Assembly: GCF_010183535.1 (NCBI RefSeq) | Contig: NC_071329.1 | Location: forward strand, 19,358,879 to 19,422,878 | From: Caenorhabditis remanei | Taxonomy: Eukaryota; Nematoda; Chromadorea; Rhabditida; Rhabditidae | Reading direction: 5' to 3' | DNA: 64,000 nt | Made by a program: the position numbers and the translations under genes | The notes under the pieces: model-generated | Told to the model about the DNA's origin: nothing | Seen by the model: the letters and a program-made list of their open reading frames with translations, nothing else | The model's database searches: none | Shown here: positions 23,856 through 36,058 of the stretch, in pieces | Numbering within the stretch: position 1 is the stretch's first letter | Layout: each line of letters starts with the position of its first letter

Positions 23856-26800
23856 ATGCTCAAACTTGCTGCATTTGTCATTTTTGTGATAGGATCGGTG
23901 TATGGGCAGGCGTTCAGTAAGTTTTTTTTTCGGGAAGTGGAAATGTGTGTAGTTACGTTACCGGTCAAAAGGTTGTGAACTTTGGCCGTTTTCAGTTGAA
24001 ATTGAGAGTGTGTCATAGTTACCCTGTTTGTCCCATTAAGTAGATTTTTAATGAATTATACAAATCACAAGTAAAGCTTCATTTTTGTAGTTGACAACTT
24101 TTTTGTATGGACACTCCCTAGAGAGTTACGTATCGTCAAAGTAATTTCTCCCTCAAATCGACCAATTTCAGTGCAAAATAATGCAAATTGTCATAAAATG
24201 ACTATAAGGACTGTCCGTACAAAAAAGTTGTCAACTACAAAAATGAAGCTCTACTTGTGATTTGTATAATTTATTAAAAATCTACTATATGGGACAATCA
24301 AGGTAACCATGACACCCTCTTCGACATTTTCTACTAAAAACGGCCAATTTTTACAACCTTTGACCGGTACTGTGATGCCCAAACCCAATAGAGTCATTCA
24401 AACCGTTTCCGCGGTACAATAACAATTTGCCACCCAGCTTGGAGTAAATCTGAGCCATAGAACTTGGCGAGATTTATATTTCGGTATTTTTTGAGCTCAT
24501 AATAATGAGAGTAGGCTTACCAATCATCTATAACTTCTGTCTTCCTGACCAACTTCTGAATTTTTTGGCTCCTATTTACCAACTAACACACAGTTTCTTT
24601 ATTACCTGGCCACTCACCCTTATCATAGTTCAACAATCATCAACTCATTCTTTCTGTACCTGAAGTTTTTATATCTAATAAAAATGCAATTAAAACTATA
24701 CCAAACAATTTCTAAAAAAAATGTTCAGCATGCCCTACTTCATCAATAACAGTTGCCACGTCCACCGGAAACTTACCAACTGGAGCTACAAATGTGACCA
24801 CTGTTCCAACAGGGACTAACTGTTCCTTTGTGGTAAGACCCTAATTTTGAGTGTTGAGACCAAAATCGGGCACAATTGAACTCACCAGAACCATCTGATT
24901 CCGAAAATATAAGTTTCATGTGTCGCACAGCGAAACTGAGCGGGTTACTGTAGTTTTAGCGAATTTCAGATTTTCGAATAGTTACGAAAATCTCTAACTC
25001 TCTTAATTTTTGCTCAAATCTCTTGGTTTTAGGCTCAAAATTTTCAGAATAACCTTGGTTTTCTAGGAAAAAGAGTTAGAAATTTTTTCCAGTTCGACAT
25101 TCCCAACAACTACGTGCTCCTTCTAAAGTTCTCCATCGACTTCCAATCGGATGATGACTACGTTTTCATTTATGACAATAACGACAGGCATAAGTATTAC
25201 ATGACTAATCCAGGATACGCTTATTATGACTCTCCATTGTACATGCCGGCTAGGAGTGCACAAGTCCGAGTGGTTGGAGTCTCGGGGAATAGTAGATTCT
25301 TTATGAGTTATCAGTATCAGTCATGTAAGTGGAACTGAAATTGCGCCTCACCGTTAGAGTGAGAATTTATTGTCAGCTCCGTCTACTCCTCTCGGGGAAG
25401 TTTTATCAAATTCACAGAGTATCTTTTAACTTGCTTCAAATTGAGTTTCATGACCTGAAAAATGCACCAAAATGAAGCTTTTTTTAAAAGCCATTTTTGC
25501 GTTTTCGGGCTTTTTTCAAAACCCGTGGTACATAAACGAAGACGTCAAAATCTAAGCTTCAAAAGACGTCAAAATCCGAAATGTTCAATTTCTGAAATTC
25601 TGGAGATTCGGAAAACGTCAAAATCAGAAAATTCTGATTTCTGGAATTCTAGAGATACAGAAGGCGTCAAAATCCAAGAATTCTGAATTCTGAATTTCTG
25701 CAGATTCAGAAAACGCCAAAATCTAAAAATTCTGAATTCTAGAATTCTAGAGATTCAGAAGACCCCAAAATAAAAAAGTTTTGAACTTAGGAATTCTGGA
25801 GATTGTTGCACGTCAAAATCTAAAAATTTTGAATTCTGGAGTTCTGGAAATTATCCATTGTAGGTCAAGGATATATATTTCACTGAGTTTGAAGTAAATT
25901 TAGCCCGTTTCGGCCCGGTTGACAAGTATAATTAAAAACCACCAATTATTTGAATTTGACTTTTCCGAGGAGTTCACCGCTGACTCTGCGATAAAACGCA
26001 GATACAGTACCGCCCAAAAGGTTATCAACTTTTGATTTTTCGACCATAACTTTCTTCTTATTGGTCGGATTGACCTGAAACTTTGGGAAAACATTTATTG
26101 TAGAGTTTTCGTTATATTTAGTTAACATTCTGGGTGAAAAATTATGTTTCACAAGTTTTTTATAAAATTTTCGAAAATCACGAAAATTCGAGAAATCGCA
26201 TATTTTTAGTTCCATGACCGGTGCATCCAAAATAGAGAGAATAATTAATGTTTATAATCGTTTTTTGATAGAAACTGTCTTGATCTTCATTTTTTGGCCA
26301 TTGGACCACTACTCTTGACTTGTTACCCATGTCTCCCGGACTGTCAAAGTTTAGTAGTACTAGTATATGGAGTTTTGAACTTCAAACATCTGTAAAACAT
26401 ATATTTTTTGAAGAAAACAGTATCGAAAGCTGCCAATTCAATTGGAAAAACGTGGAAAACATTTACGTAACACTCTAATCTCGATGGAATCCCTCAACAA
26501 ATTTTTGGAGACCTCTAATTGTCAAATGGTGAATATCTGGTTTCGATGTCAGACTGGTTTTGGAGCGAAATTATACATTGATCCGAAACCTATGGGTTTA
26601 TAACTAATGGAACTTGTTATTTGAACAATTGTGAATATTCTGAACCAAGTTTTGAATAATAATTTAGTTGCTAAGGTGATGTTACATCGAAAAGAAACTT
26701 CGTCGTGATCGTGTTCTGACAGCATCTTTTCGTTCTCTTATGAATACATGAGAAAATGTGAGAGGAAATCTTTCTAGTACTTTTAAACAAATCTGGGTCA

Positions 26801-29800
26801 TTTTCTAACTTGAATAATCAAAAATAGCATCAATACACAATGATTTTTGAGTAAAGACAAAAATGTACAATTTTGAAATTTTTGAACAGGTGAGAGTAAG
26901 ATTGAAGGGCCTGACTCAATACTATTAATACAAATTTGTGTATCGAAACTTGGTTCAGAATATTCACAATTGTTCAAATAACAAGTTCCATTAGTTATAA
27001 ACCCATAGGTTTCGGATAAATGTATAATTTCGCTCCAAAACCAGTCTGACATCGAAACCAGATATTCACCATTTGACAATTAGAGGTCTCCAAAAATTTG
27101 TTGAGGGATTCCATCGAGATTAGAGTGTTACGTAAATGTTTTCCACGTTTTTCCAATTGAATTGGCAGCTTTCGATACTGTTTTCTTCAAAAAATATATG
27201 TTTTACAGATGTTTGAAGTTCAAAACTCCATATACTAGTACTACTAAACTTTGACAGTCCGGGAGACATGGGTAACAAGTCAAGAGTAGTGGTCCAATGG
27301 CCAAAAAATGAAGATCAAGACAGTTTCTATCAAAAAACGATTATAAACATTAATTATTCTCTCTATTTTGGATGCACCGGTCATGGAACTAAAAATATGC
27401 GATTTCTCGAATTTTCGTGATTTTCGAAAATTTTATAAAAAACTTGTGAAACATACTTTTTCACCCAGAATGTTAACTAAATATAACGAAAACTCTACAA
27501 TAAATGTTTTCCCAAAGTTTCAGGTCAATCCGACCAATTAGAAGAAAGTTATGGTCGAAAAATCAAAAGTTGATAACCTTTTGGGCGGTACTGTATATCA
27601 AAACTCACTTTCAGTGTCCGGCTACCAACAAATCACTAAAAACACCGGAGACGCCTTCTCATTGACCACCACCACTGACTACGTCTACTTCACTATCACA
27701 GCGTCTACTGCTAATGATCAGGTATGGATTTTTCAGATTCTGCCAATAGCCGTCTTTCAAACTAACGCTGTTTCACATGGAATTACTAATCGGCCCCATA
27801 TACGTCACCGCGTGATTCCATTTGTGTTCCCCAGCGGTTTACGTGTGCTCGTACGTTAAAATGAGAATATCTTTGCGTATACTATTTGCCGATTTAAAAC
27901 TTCATGTGAAAAGCATAAAGTTTGAGAGCTCATAACTCGGCTCGCAGAGACATTTAGCAGGTTTTGACTGTAGAAATGGGCTCCCCGTAGTCGAAAGTAC
28001 CTATGACCAAATTTATATATCATTTGAATCCGCGTCTCCAAAGACTTATCTTATTAGTCTATTTAAATTCCAGGTAGTACCAAATTTTGCTCAAACCGCT
28101 GGAGCTTCACTGGACCCGTACCTTCATGATATCTTTGTTTATGACGGAGACAATATTAACACTGCCACCTTCCTCGGAAATCTCGATGACATTGGATCGA
28201 CACTCACCGTATCCTCTGGTCGCAGTCTATCTTTTGTGAATCCATACGGCGAAACTTCTGATCCATCCGCTTGGTTCCTTGGTAACGACGCTTCTGCTGT
28301 TCAAGGCTACAATAAGTATTTCGCATTGTTGGCAACAAGTCAGACGATTATCAGTGGATCGCTGTCGGATGTCTCCGAATTCGGTGCGGCTTACACATTC
28401 ATTTGTGTGGATTGTCCGACGTTTTACTGGACAGTTATGCAGTTTGATATGTCGATAACTGCCAATAGAGGATATATCAGTTTCCAAGGACAGACACCGA
28501 CTCAGAAGAGAGAGAAGTTGGTTAGATATGAGTGAGTTTATGGGGGTGATAAAAAACTTTTATGTGTTCCTTTTTGCAGTTAGAAACCTTGATGAAAATT
28601 TGGAAAATTTTGGGAAAAAATTACAAAAAATCGGTCAAAAACGACCAAAATCGGGCCGAAATGAGTTGGTCTATCTGTCAGACCAAATACCCTAATGTCC
28701 AGATGTCCAGAACTCTAGAAATATCGGCAGATTTACAAAATGCATGTATTAGCACGGAACGCTTCTTACAACCGCGCTCTAAATGCATTTTTCAAGGGAA
28801 TTTCGGTGGAGCGCAGCTGTAAGAGCTGTGCCGATCTAATAACAAGCTCCATACCTTCCAGCCCATCAACCTACTCCCAAAACTACCTCCCACAAATCCT
28901 GCCAACCAACACCTTCACCATCAACCTCTTCATGGCTCGAGTCATTTTCAATGTGACCACAACTAATGGCGCTGCGAACTTCCATATTCCATATGACGGT
29001 CGTCAAGGATACATTTTCTCTCCAAACCTGTGGTCTGGCGCTTCTAACTCCTACCAGTACGAATTACGAGATGACTCTGCTCTCTTCAATTATACACTCA
29101 ACTTTGATAAAATGTCATTCGCAAGTGTAAATGATCAATTGACACTAAAGATTGGATCAGGAACTGGAGCGCCTACTGTAGATAAGCAATATCCACGTGA
29201 TACATTTGGCACCAATATTACGGCATCTGGAAACTACATGCAGATTGGGTTAGCCGCATCAGATCAGTCGGATATTCGACTCTCGTATCAGATGACTCAA
29301 TCTTCAGCTTCCAGTACGTTTTAATTCTATTTGCTCAGCGCAGGTTTTACAACTTTTTAGTCTGCCCAACAACTCCAATAAATGCCACCTGGTTCTCTGG
29401 AAACTTACCGATTGGAGCAACTAATATCACTACTATTCCAGCGGGCACCAATTGCTCATTTATGGTAAGATTTTGGGAAATTGGGGGCTCATCATAGCTG
29501 TACGGAATGTCCTTTTTCGATTTCTGGAGTGTGTAACCGGAATAAACATTTTCAAATCTGGAATGAAAAAAAAACCCCCGGGATTCCGGACAACTATGGG
29601 CTCATCCGAGTTAAAACAGGGTGAATCGAAGGATCCTAACTGGTAAAAATCAAAAGCATGTCGAATCTAGGTCTAACGGCTTGAATACAGCATTCAACCA
29701 TTTATCAATTGGTTTTGATCCAAAAGGTTCTAATCCGGGTAGTCCTGATTTGTATTACCCTTTCGTTGGCGGCTGCCCGCTCGCTCAAAGTGTTCGGCCT

Positions 29801-32800
29801 GGTGACAAGGTGTGGGTCTCGTTGCAATTACCGTAAAAACTGTAACAGAAGCGCCCCTTTATTAGAGGCGCCCCTCTAACAGAGGCGCACCCTGAAAGGC
29901 GCTTTGAATATTAGTGACGCACCCTCTAATAGAGGCGGCCCCTCAATATGTTTGAAATATTTTTTCTGGTTTTCAATCATTATTTTTCAATGTTAAAATC
30001 TTGGTTTGGTTGAAAATTGATGATGGAGAGCTCGAAAAATAGCCAAATTGAAAAATAAATAGCCAGGTTGAAAAATAGAGGCGCACCCTCTATTAGAGGC
30101 GCCCCTGTAATAGAGGCGCACTTTCGGAAGGGGGGTTGAAAAATAGAGGCGCATGCGCCTATATTACAGTTTTTACGGTACTTTTTAAACATTTTTATGG
30201 GTGAAGTACGGTAGAAAACCGCCGTAAATTGAGACTCCGCAACGAGACCAACACCTCGGCCTCGGTCCAAACATTGAGTGGGCAATACCAGTTCTATTTT
30301 GGACAGTATTTAATCAGGCAGCACCGTAAATTCACCATTCCCCACCCTTGATTTTTGCAGTTCGATATTCCCAACAACTACGTCATCCTTCTGAAACTCT
30401 CAATCGACTTCCAATCGGATGATGACTACGTTTATATCTACGATAACTACGACAACCACAAATACTACATGCTTCATCCAGGATACGCCTATTATGACTC
30501 CCCGCTATTCATGCCCGCCAGAAGTGCTTCCGTTCGAATTTACAGCGCGTCTGGAAAAACTCGTTTCATGTTGAGTTATGCTTATAAGTCTTGTGAGTTT
30601 TTGGGGAGGTTTATTATTAACTCATTAACACTTTAACTTAATTAACTAATAAGATCATCATCTTTACAGTAAGCAGCTACCAACAAGTCACCAAGAATAC
30701 CGGCGAGTACTTCCCATTGAGCAGTGTGACTGGAAATAGTTATTACACAATTTCCAGTGTGTCTGATCAGGTAAGACAGTTCGGAACCATTGCCAATAGA
30801 GCGCGTTCGTAACATCGATTTCAATATGTCCTGTCTTTCTAGGTAGTCGCAAGTACGGCTCAAACGATAAGTGCCCCAACAGATGGCTACCTCCATGACG
30901 TCTTCGTATACGACGGAGATAACATAAATACTGCCAACTTCCTTGGAAACCTTGATTCCCTGGTAAATGGACGAGTTCCATCCACTGGGAGGAGTATCTC
31001 TCTTGTCAACTTGTATAACTCCGCCCCACCCTCTTACTTCCTCGGAAACGATGCATCCACAGTAGAGGGACTGAACAAGTTCTTCACCATAATTGTGAAC
31101 AGTCAATCGACAGTTACGGCGTCCATGTCAGATACTACCGAGTTCGGAGCAGCGTTCACTTTCATTTGTTTGAATTGTTCTACATTCTGGTGGACTCAAA
31201 TGCAGTTTGATTCAATGTTTACGACTGCTAGCAGAGGATACATTAGCTTCCAAGGGCAGACACCGACGCATAGAAGGGAGAAGTTGATTAGATATGAGTG
31301 AGTTTATGTGTGACTTTTGTTTAAATTAGCCTTTTGGTAATTTCATGTTCAGACTTCGCTCCTTAGCGCAAAGAGTCTCAAACTGTTTATACAGGTTTCC
31401 TGAAATCTCGTAACTCGCCTTAAACTCAATGCTATGAGCTGAAAAATATACCAAAATGCTGATCTCGACGAGATCTATGTCTCCGACCTACTCCGGACCG
31501 GGCGACTTGATGTTAATGCACCAAGGGCATGGCTTAAATGTCAAAACCAAAAAAAAAACCCTTCTAGCACTTTCCCGTTGTAACCTACTACGGGTCGGGC
31601 TCTTTCGGTCATTTTCGCGTTTTTGACACTATTACGCGTCTGCCCGTTTCGACCCAATTCAAGTTCAAAAACCTGAATAAACAGTTTGAGACATACAGAC
31701 TCTGGCGCTAGAAACGTGCACCAATTCCTGTTGACAAAACTCTTTTTTTTCTAAAATATGAATATAAGGCATCAAGATAGCGCGTTACATATTTTTGTAG
31801 TAAATAACTGTTTTGTACGGACGGTCCGTAGCGGATTATACTTCGCACGATTAGGTCAGGGCTACCAACCCAGTCGCGCTCTTTTGACAAGAATGGTACA
31901 TTTTTTTTGTCACGGTGAACATTCGAATTTATATAGCCGGTATAGTATGCACATAAGTTCGAATGTTCACCGTGACGCAAAAATGTACCCTCCTTGTCAA
32001 AAGAGCGCGACTGCATTGGTAGTATTGCTCCCATCGAGGGTTGTGAGACCCGGAATTCCGGAGTTCCGGGTGTTTTCTTTCCGGCTCCGGATTCCGGATT
32101 CGAATATTTCATTCCGGATTTGAAAGGATTCTGGAAAAAATGTCATTCCGTTCAACTATGGGGCTCACTCAGCTGTATCTTTCCAAGGATTGACCGTATA
32201 AAAAAGTTACAAAAAAGTACAAAAAAACGAAGATCTGCGTTCAATCCTATACCGTACTCTAAATATTCCAGCCCTCCAACCTTCTCCTCGAACTATCTCC
32301 CTCAAATCCTTCCCACCGATATCTTCACAATCAATCTCTTCAAAGCACGTGTCCTCTTCAACATGACCACTTCTGCATCTGTCGCCAACTATAATCAAGC
32401 GTACAACGGTCGGAAGGGATACATCTTTGCTCCAGCTTTATGGACTTCAGGCGGCAACAATTTCGCCTTTGATTTCCGGGATGACACTCAACAGTACAAT
32501 TATACACTGAATTTCAATACAATGTCATTCCCTGTGAATGGTGACATCTTGACACTGAAAATAGGACCAAGCTCCGGAGCACCGACGGTGGATAATCAGT
32601 ATCCACGGGATCAATTCGGAAGCGGTGTGGTTTCAGCGAATGGAAATTATATGCAAGTCGGGCTTACTGCGTCGAGTGCAGCTGATGTTAGGCTGTCTTT
32701 TGAGGTAAGTACTTTTTGCATTTGCGCTCTACCGCACTGCCAATCGTGTACTCTTCTCGGATAAAGGCGCACAACTCGCTTGAAACTCAACTACTACGAC

Positions 32801-33221
32801 GGATCGCCCATTTTTACGGTTATTGAGGCTTTAGCGACGTCAACGATCCCCTTGGATCTAATGATTTTCAAATTCAGCTCTTTGAAACGGTTTAGAAAAC
32901 TACTCACAACCCTATATTAACTGGAAATTCCCAACATGTTTCCAGATCTCCCCACCGGGTACAGCTGTTCCTACCACCACTACTACTCAAGCAGTTCCTG
33001 TTGTTACCACTGCAAAGGTTACTGTACCTGTAGTGACTACTGTAACCAGCACTAGTGCTCCACCACCACCACAATCTTCTTCTTCTTCTACCGTAACCCC
33101 ATCTGGATCTACGACTACTGTAGCGACGACACAAACAGCGACTGTTCAAACTACAACTAAGGGAGCGATGAACAAAGGATTTTCAGCATTTTTAATGATA
33201 GTTTTTGTGGCGCTTTTTTAG
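23856..33221 (+). CDS. Secreted/GPI-anchored protein with two tandem CUB-like modules
   Basis: Twelve exons: 23856-23916, 24729-24832, 25093-25324, 27615-27721, 28074-28531, 28862-29313, 29361-29464, 30361-30592, 30670-30770, 30843-31297, 32272-32704 and 32946-33221, total 1004 aa. A signal peptide (MLKLAAFVIFVIGSVYGQ) is followed by two copies of a ~470-aa module. Each module starts with a CPT..GNLP.GATN.T segment and an FDIPNNYV..L..SIDFQSDD CUB-like strand region, then YLHD.FVYDGDN, FGAA.TFIC and YISFQGQTPT. The tail is Thr/Ser/Pro-rich (mucin-like stalk) and ends in a hydrophobic stretch typical of a GPI signal. The family resembles nematode CUB-like proteins (dod-24 type) linked to infection and stress responses. 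The splice at 29313/29361 joins the modules in phase with no second signal peptide, so one gene is favoured over two. AATAAA follows the stop. Confidence 0.82.
23957..24371. mobile_element. Fold-back MITE in CUB gene intron 1
   Basis: TTACCGGTCAAAAGGTTGTGA at the left mirrors TTACAACCTTTGACCGGTA at the right. Inner arms share AGAGTGTGTCATAGTTACC, TTTTTGTAGTTGACAACTTT and their inverses. It is related to 12987-13420 and has no transposase. Confidence 0.75.
25545..25857. repeat. ~57-bp tandem repeat in CUB gene intron 3
   Basis: About five imperfect units built from GATTCAGAAAACGTCAAAATC then GAAATTCTGAATTCTGGAAT. Units drift progressively and end near 25857. Confidence 0.7.
26003..27595. mobile_element. 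1.6-kb long inverted repeat element with ~650-bp arms, CUB gene intron 3
   Basis: Left end TACAGTACCGCCCAAAAGG and right end CCTTTTGGGCGGTACTGTA are exact inverses. Pairing continues with only a few visible mismatches to about 26656 on the left and 26940 on the right, leaving a ~285-bp loop. TA at both edges fits a Tc1/mariner-type target. I see no transposase, so it is non-autonomous. The right end lies 19 bp before the acceptor of exon 4 (27614). Confidence 0.88.
27745..28010. repeat. Fold-back-family fragment, CUB gene intron 4
   Basis: Shares TTTGAGAGCTCATAACTCGGC, CGTGTGCTCGTACGTT and CATTTAGCAGGTTTTGA with the full fold-back at 53703-54147. Confidence 0.65.
29807..30259. mobile_element. 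Nested fold-back elements, CUB gene intron 7
   Basis: The outer arms AAGGTGTGGGTCTCGTTGCA and GCAACGAGACCAACACCT enclose an inner element at 29829-30180. The inner arms are TACCGTAAAAACTGTAA and its inverse TTACAGTTTTTACGGTA. The inner body is an irregular array of AATAGAGGCGCACCC-type words. Confidence 0.75.
31374..31691. repeat. Fold-back-like repeat, CUB gene intron 10
   Basis: CTCAAACTGTTTATACAGGTT at the left matches AACCTGAATAAACAGTTTGAG at the right. The body resembles the element at 17940-18295 (AATATACCAAAATG, CCCGTTTCGACCC). Confidence 0.65.
31861..32022. repeat. Hairpin repeat, CUB gene intron 10
   Basis: CTACCAACCCAGTCGCGCTC... pairs with ...GAGCGCGACTGCATTGGTAG. The inner arms share GTCACGGTGAACATTCGAA and its inverse. 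It is related to the hairpin at 43905-44107. Confidence 0.75.
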
Positions 33222-33528
33222 TTTTCAGGGAATTGTGAATAAATGTAATTTTTCTGCAGTACCCTATTATCCCAAAATTTTGGTTGCAACCGCGCTCCAT
33301 CGCAAACGAGAGAGTATCTAGGCGAGAGACGCAGAGTTATTTCTCACGCTAACACAGAATTTTACAATTTTGGCTTTTTGCGATGGGGCGCGGTTGCTGC
33401 TAATACAGTAATCCCCTAATTGGAATTCTGTATGAAAAAATGGCCTAATTATACAGAAAAACCCTTTTTCACCAAGTTTTCACATTTTTAACTCAAAAAT
33501 CAACAAAAAATCACAAAAATCACAAAAA

Positions 33529-35613
33529 TTAAATATTCAAGTCGTCATCCGGATCACTATCATCCAAATCATCGTCTCGATCCGGTTCGTACACAATTTG
33601 ACCGCCGACTCGGATCTTCTTCGTTGCGGCGTCCCGGATGGCGACTCCTGGAGGAAAAAAAAGTTGAAAAACGGGAAAAATTGCTGAAAAATGAGGCTAA
33701 AAACCATCTAAAATCGAAATTGTTTCGATTTTCGATCGATTTTTCATTTTTATTGCGAATTTTTGACTTAAAACGGTCTGAAATCACTAGAAATTGAGTC
33801 TGGCGTGTCTTTGACGCGTGTTTATTGTATTTTTTATCTAAATTTTTACTCTGGCGTGCCTTTGACGCGTTTTCATTGACGGTTTCATCAAAATTTTGAC
33901 TCTGGCGTGCCTTTGACGCGTTTTTTCTAAATATCGAGTCTGGGGTACCTTTGACGCGTTTTATCCAAAAATGGAGTCTGGCGCGCCTTTGACGCGTTTT
34001 CATTGAAGTTTTTATCAAAATATCGACTCTGGCGCGCAGTTGACGCGTTTTCATCGAAATATCGAATCTGGGGTGCCATTCACGCGCTTTTATTGTATTT
34101 TTAATCCAAATATCGAGTCTGGCGTGCCTTTCACGCGTTTAGACGGTAAAAAAATGAATTTTGATAGTTTTTTCGCGATTTTCATAGATCTGGCGCTCTT
34201 TTGACGCGTTTTTTGCAATAAAAAGATTTTTTCAGCAGTATCTCCTCACCATCTTCTTGTCGTCCGACAAAAAACGGCAAATCCATCGCCGATTTTGCGG
34301 TATCCGACGGTGTCGTCGCAGTCGAAATCGACATGTTTTCCATCGTATTCTCCACTTTTTTAATCGTTTTAAATGTTGTCTTGGCACCGGCGATGTCGGA
34401 GGATTTGGGGATGGTGATGAGTTGGTCCTGCAGAAAAAAAACGGGATTTTAGTGAATTTTAGACGGAAAATGAGGTATTTTTAGCTAATATTCAGTAAAA
34501 ATGCAGCCAAAAACTGTCTGGCGCACCTCAGACGCGCTTTCAATAGGTTGGGGTGCTTTCGACGCGCTTTTAATTAATTTTTTGTGATTTAGTGTTCAAA
34601 AACCGATTCTCCTGTGATTTTTAAGAAAACAATTTCTGAAAAATGTAGATTTCGGTTTTTTTCCTAAGTCTGGCGCACCTTTGGCGCTTTTCTAATAGAA
34701 ATCGGGAAATCTGGCGCACCCTTGGACGCTTTCAAGCGGTTTTTGTCAATTTTTTTGATTATTCGCTCGAAAATCTGCGTTTTTCATAGTTGTTGGCTTA
34801 AAAAGTGGATTTTGATAGAGATTTTGATTCTGGCGCGCCTCTGACGCGTTTTTACAGAAAATCTTCAGACATGCGCACCTTATGCGCGATTTCTGTCATT
34901 TTTTCTGGATTTTTTGGCGAAAAAATCGATTCCTCCATCATTTTCATCATAAACACCTAATTTTCTCTGCAAAAAACCAATTATTTCCTACCAAAACACT
35001 GAAATTCCCTTTCTTATCGAAGCTGGTCGTGGAACACTCGAAAACGTTGGCGTCTTCTGTGGATTTGCTGGAAAATTATCGATTTTTTGTCTAAATTTCA
35101 TTAAAAACGGTACATTTCGAATATGGAATTGATGAATTGCTCCAGATGAGCTGACAGTGGGGAAGCAGATGACGTGACGATGTGAACTCGCTTTTTTGCT
35201 GAAAAATGTCTCATTTTCTCGATTTTTTCGAGTTTTTACGCACTTTTCATTGATTTTATCAGCTTTAGCGTCTTCGAAATACCAAAAAACGCCAAAAAAA
35301 TGTCAGAATCGGCGAAAATCACTTCTGGAGCCGTGACGTCATCTGGATTCACTTCACAACTATCAGAAAATACAGAATACGTTAAGGATTCAGAATCCGG
35401 GATGTGACATTCCTGATGCCACGCGAGAAACGCCTTTGGGCATATAAAATGCACTTTTTCCACTTTTTCTGACGGTTTTAGGGAGGAGAAGAGGATTCTG
35501 AAGGCATCGGACACGTCGGGAGCTAGAATTCAATGAATTTTTTGGAAATTTGCAGGTCAAATACCTTGAAAAACTGTCACGGAGGATCTGGGAAGATCGT
35601 AGAACGTTGACAT
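33529..35613 (-). CDS. Elongator complex subunit 5 (ELP5) homologue
   Basis: Six exons on the minus strand: 35613-35565, 35522-35244, 35198-35114, 35067-34992, 34427-34250 and 33647-33529, giving 261 aa. The strongest evidence is the acidic C terminus, VYEPDRDDDLDDSDPDDDLNI-like, matching the YEPDxxDDLDxxDPDDDLDI end of animal ELP5. The N-terminal half (KVHFICPKAFLAWHQ, RVHIVTSSASPLSAHLEQF) fits its RecA-like fold, which pairs with ELP4 and ELP6. ELP4-ELP5-ELP6 form a hexameric ring in Elongator, which modifies the wobble uridine of tRNAs. The protein is a little shorter than human ELP5 (~300 aa). It is convergent with the CUB gene. The two large introns are filled with AAAACGCGTC-family repeats. 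Start and internal donors were chosen by phase; the donor at 35244 (GTGCGT) is the least certain. Confidence 0.8.
33790..34230 (-). repeat. AAAACGCGTC-family array, ELP5 intron 5
   Basis: Seven or more plus-strand units such as CTGGCGTGCCTTTGACGCGT, spaced 55-65 bp. The AAAACGCGTC strand is sense to ELP5. This is the most regular array in the window. Confidence 0.8.
34500..34880 (-). repeat. AAAACGCGTC-family array (diverged), ELP5 intron 4
   Basis: Five or six plus-strand units, e.g. CTGGCGCACCTCAGACGCGC and CTGGCGCGCCTCTGACGCG, at 40-130 bp spacing, again sense to ELP5. Confidence 0.7.
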
Positions 35614-36058
35614 GATTTTTTGGCTGAAAATTAATAATTAAAATAATTTTTTGATATTTTTGATATTTTTGACATTTTTCAAGCAAATAACACAGAAATT
35701 GAGTATTTTAAGTATTTTAACATAACATCTTTTGATTTCCCATCAAAAACTTTCTAAAAATGCACAAAAACTACCGAAAACCAGAATTTCCATAGTTTCT
35801 TGCTAAAAACTTGAATTTTCCACCTAGAAACATGATTTTTAGACTGTTTCGAATCGAAAAATTAGATTTTTCAATGAAAATTCAATTATTTTCTCAAAAA
35901 AATTACGAAAAACTGTTGAAAATTGACGAAAATTTTTCTAAATTCAAGAAAAACGAAGAAAAATGAGCTTCGCGGTGTTTGCGTACAATTGCGTACTTTG
36001 CACCATATTTGACGACAATTCACGTTTCAGGCGGGAAGCGCATTTTTCTGCATTTTCA

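Noticed and set aside
26798..27079. 93-codon minus-strand frame inside the long inverted repeat
   Set aside because: It has no transposase motif, and its sequence is part of the arm that also occurs inverted at the other side.
30642..31106. 154-codon minus-strand frame
   Set aside because: It is antisense to CUB exons 9-10, which have family similarity and proper splice sites on the plus strand.
29360..33221. Second CUB module as a separate gene
   Set aside because: There is no ATG with signal peptide at 29361; an in-phase acceptor follows a matching donor at 29313, mirroring the exon 1-2 junction.
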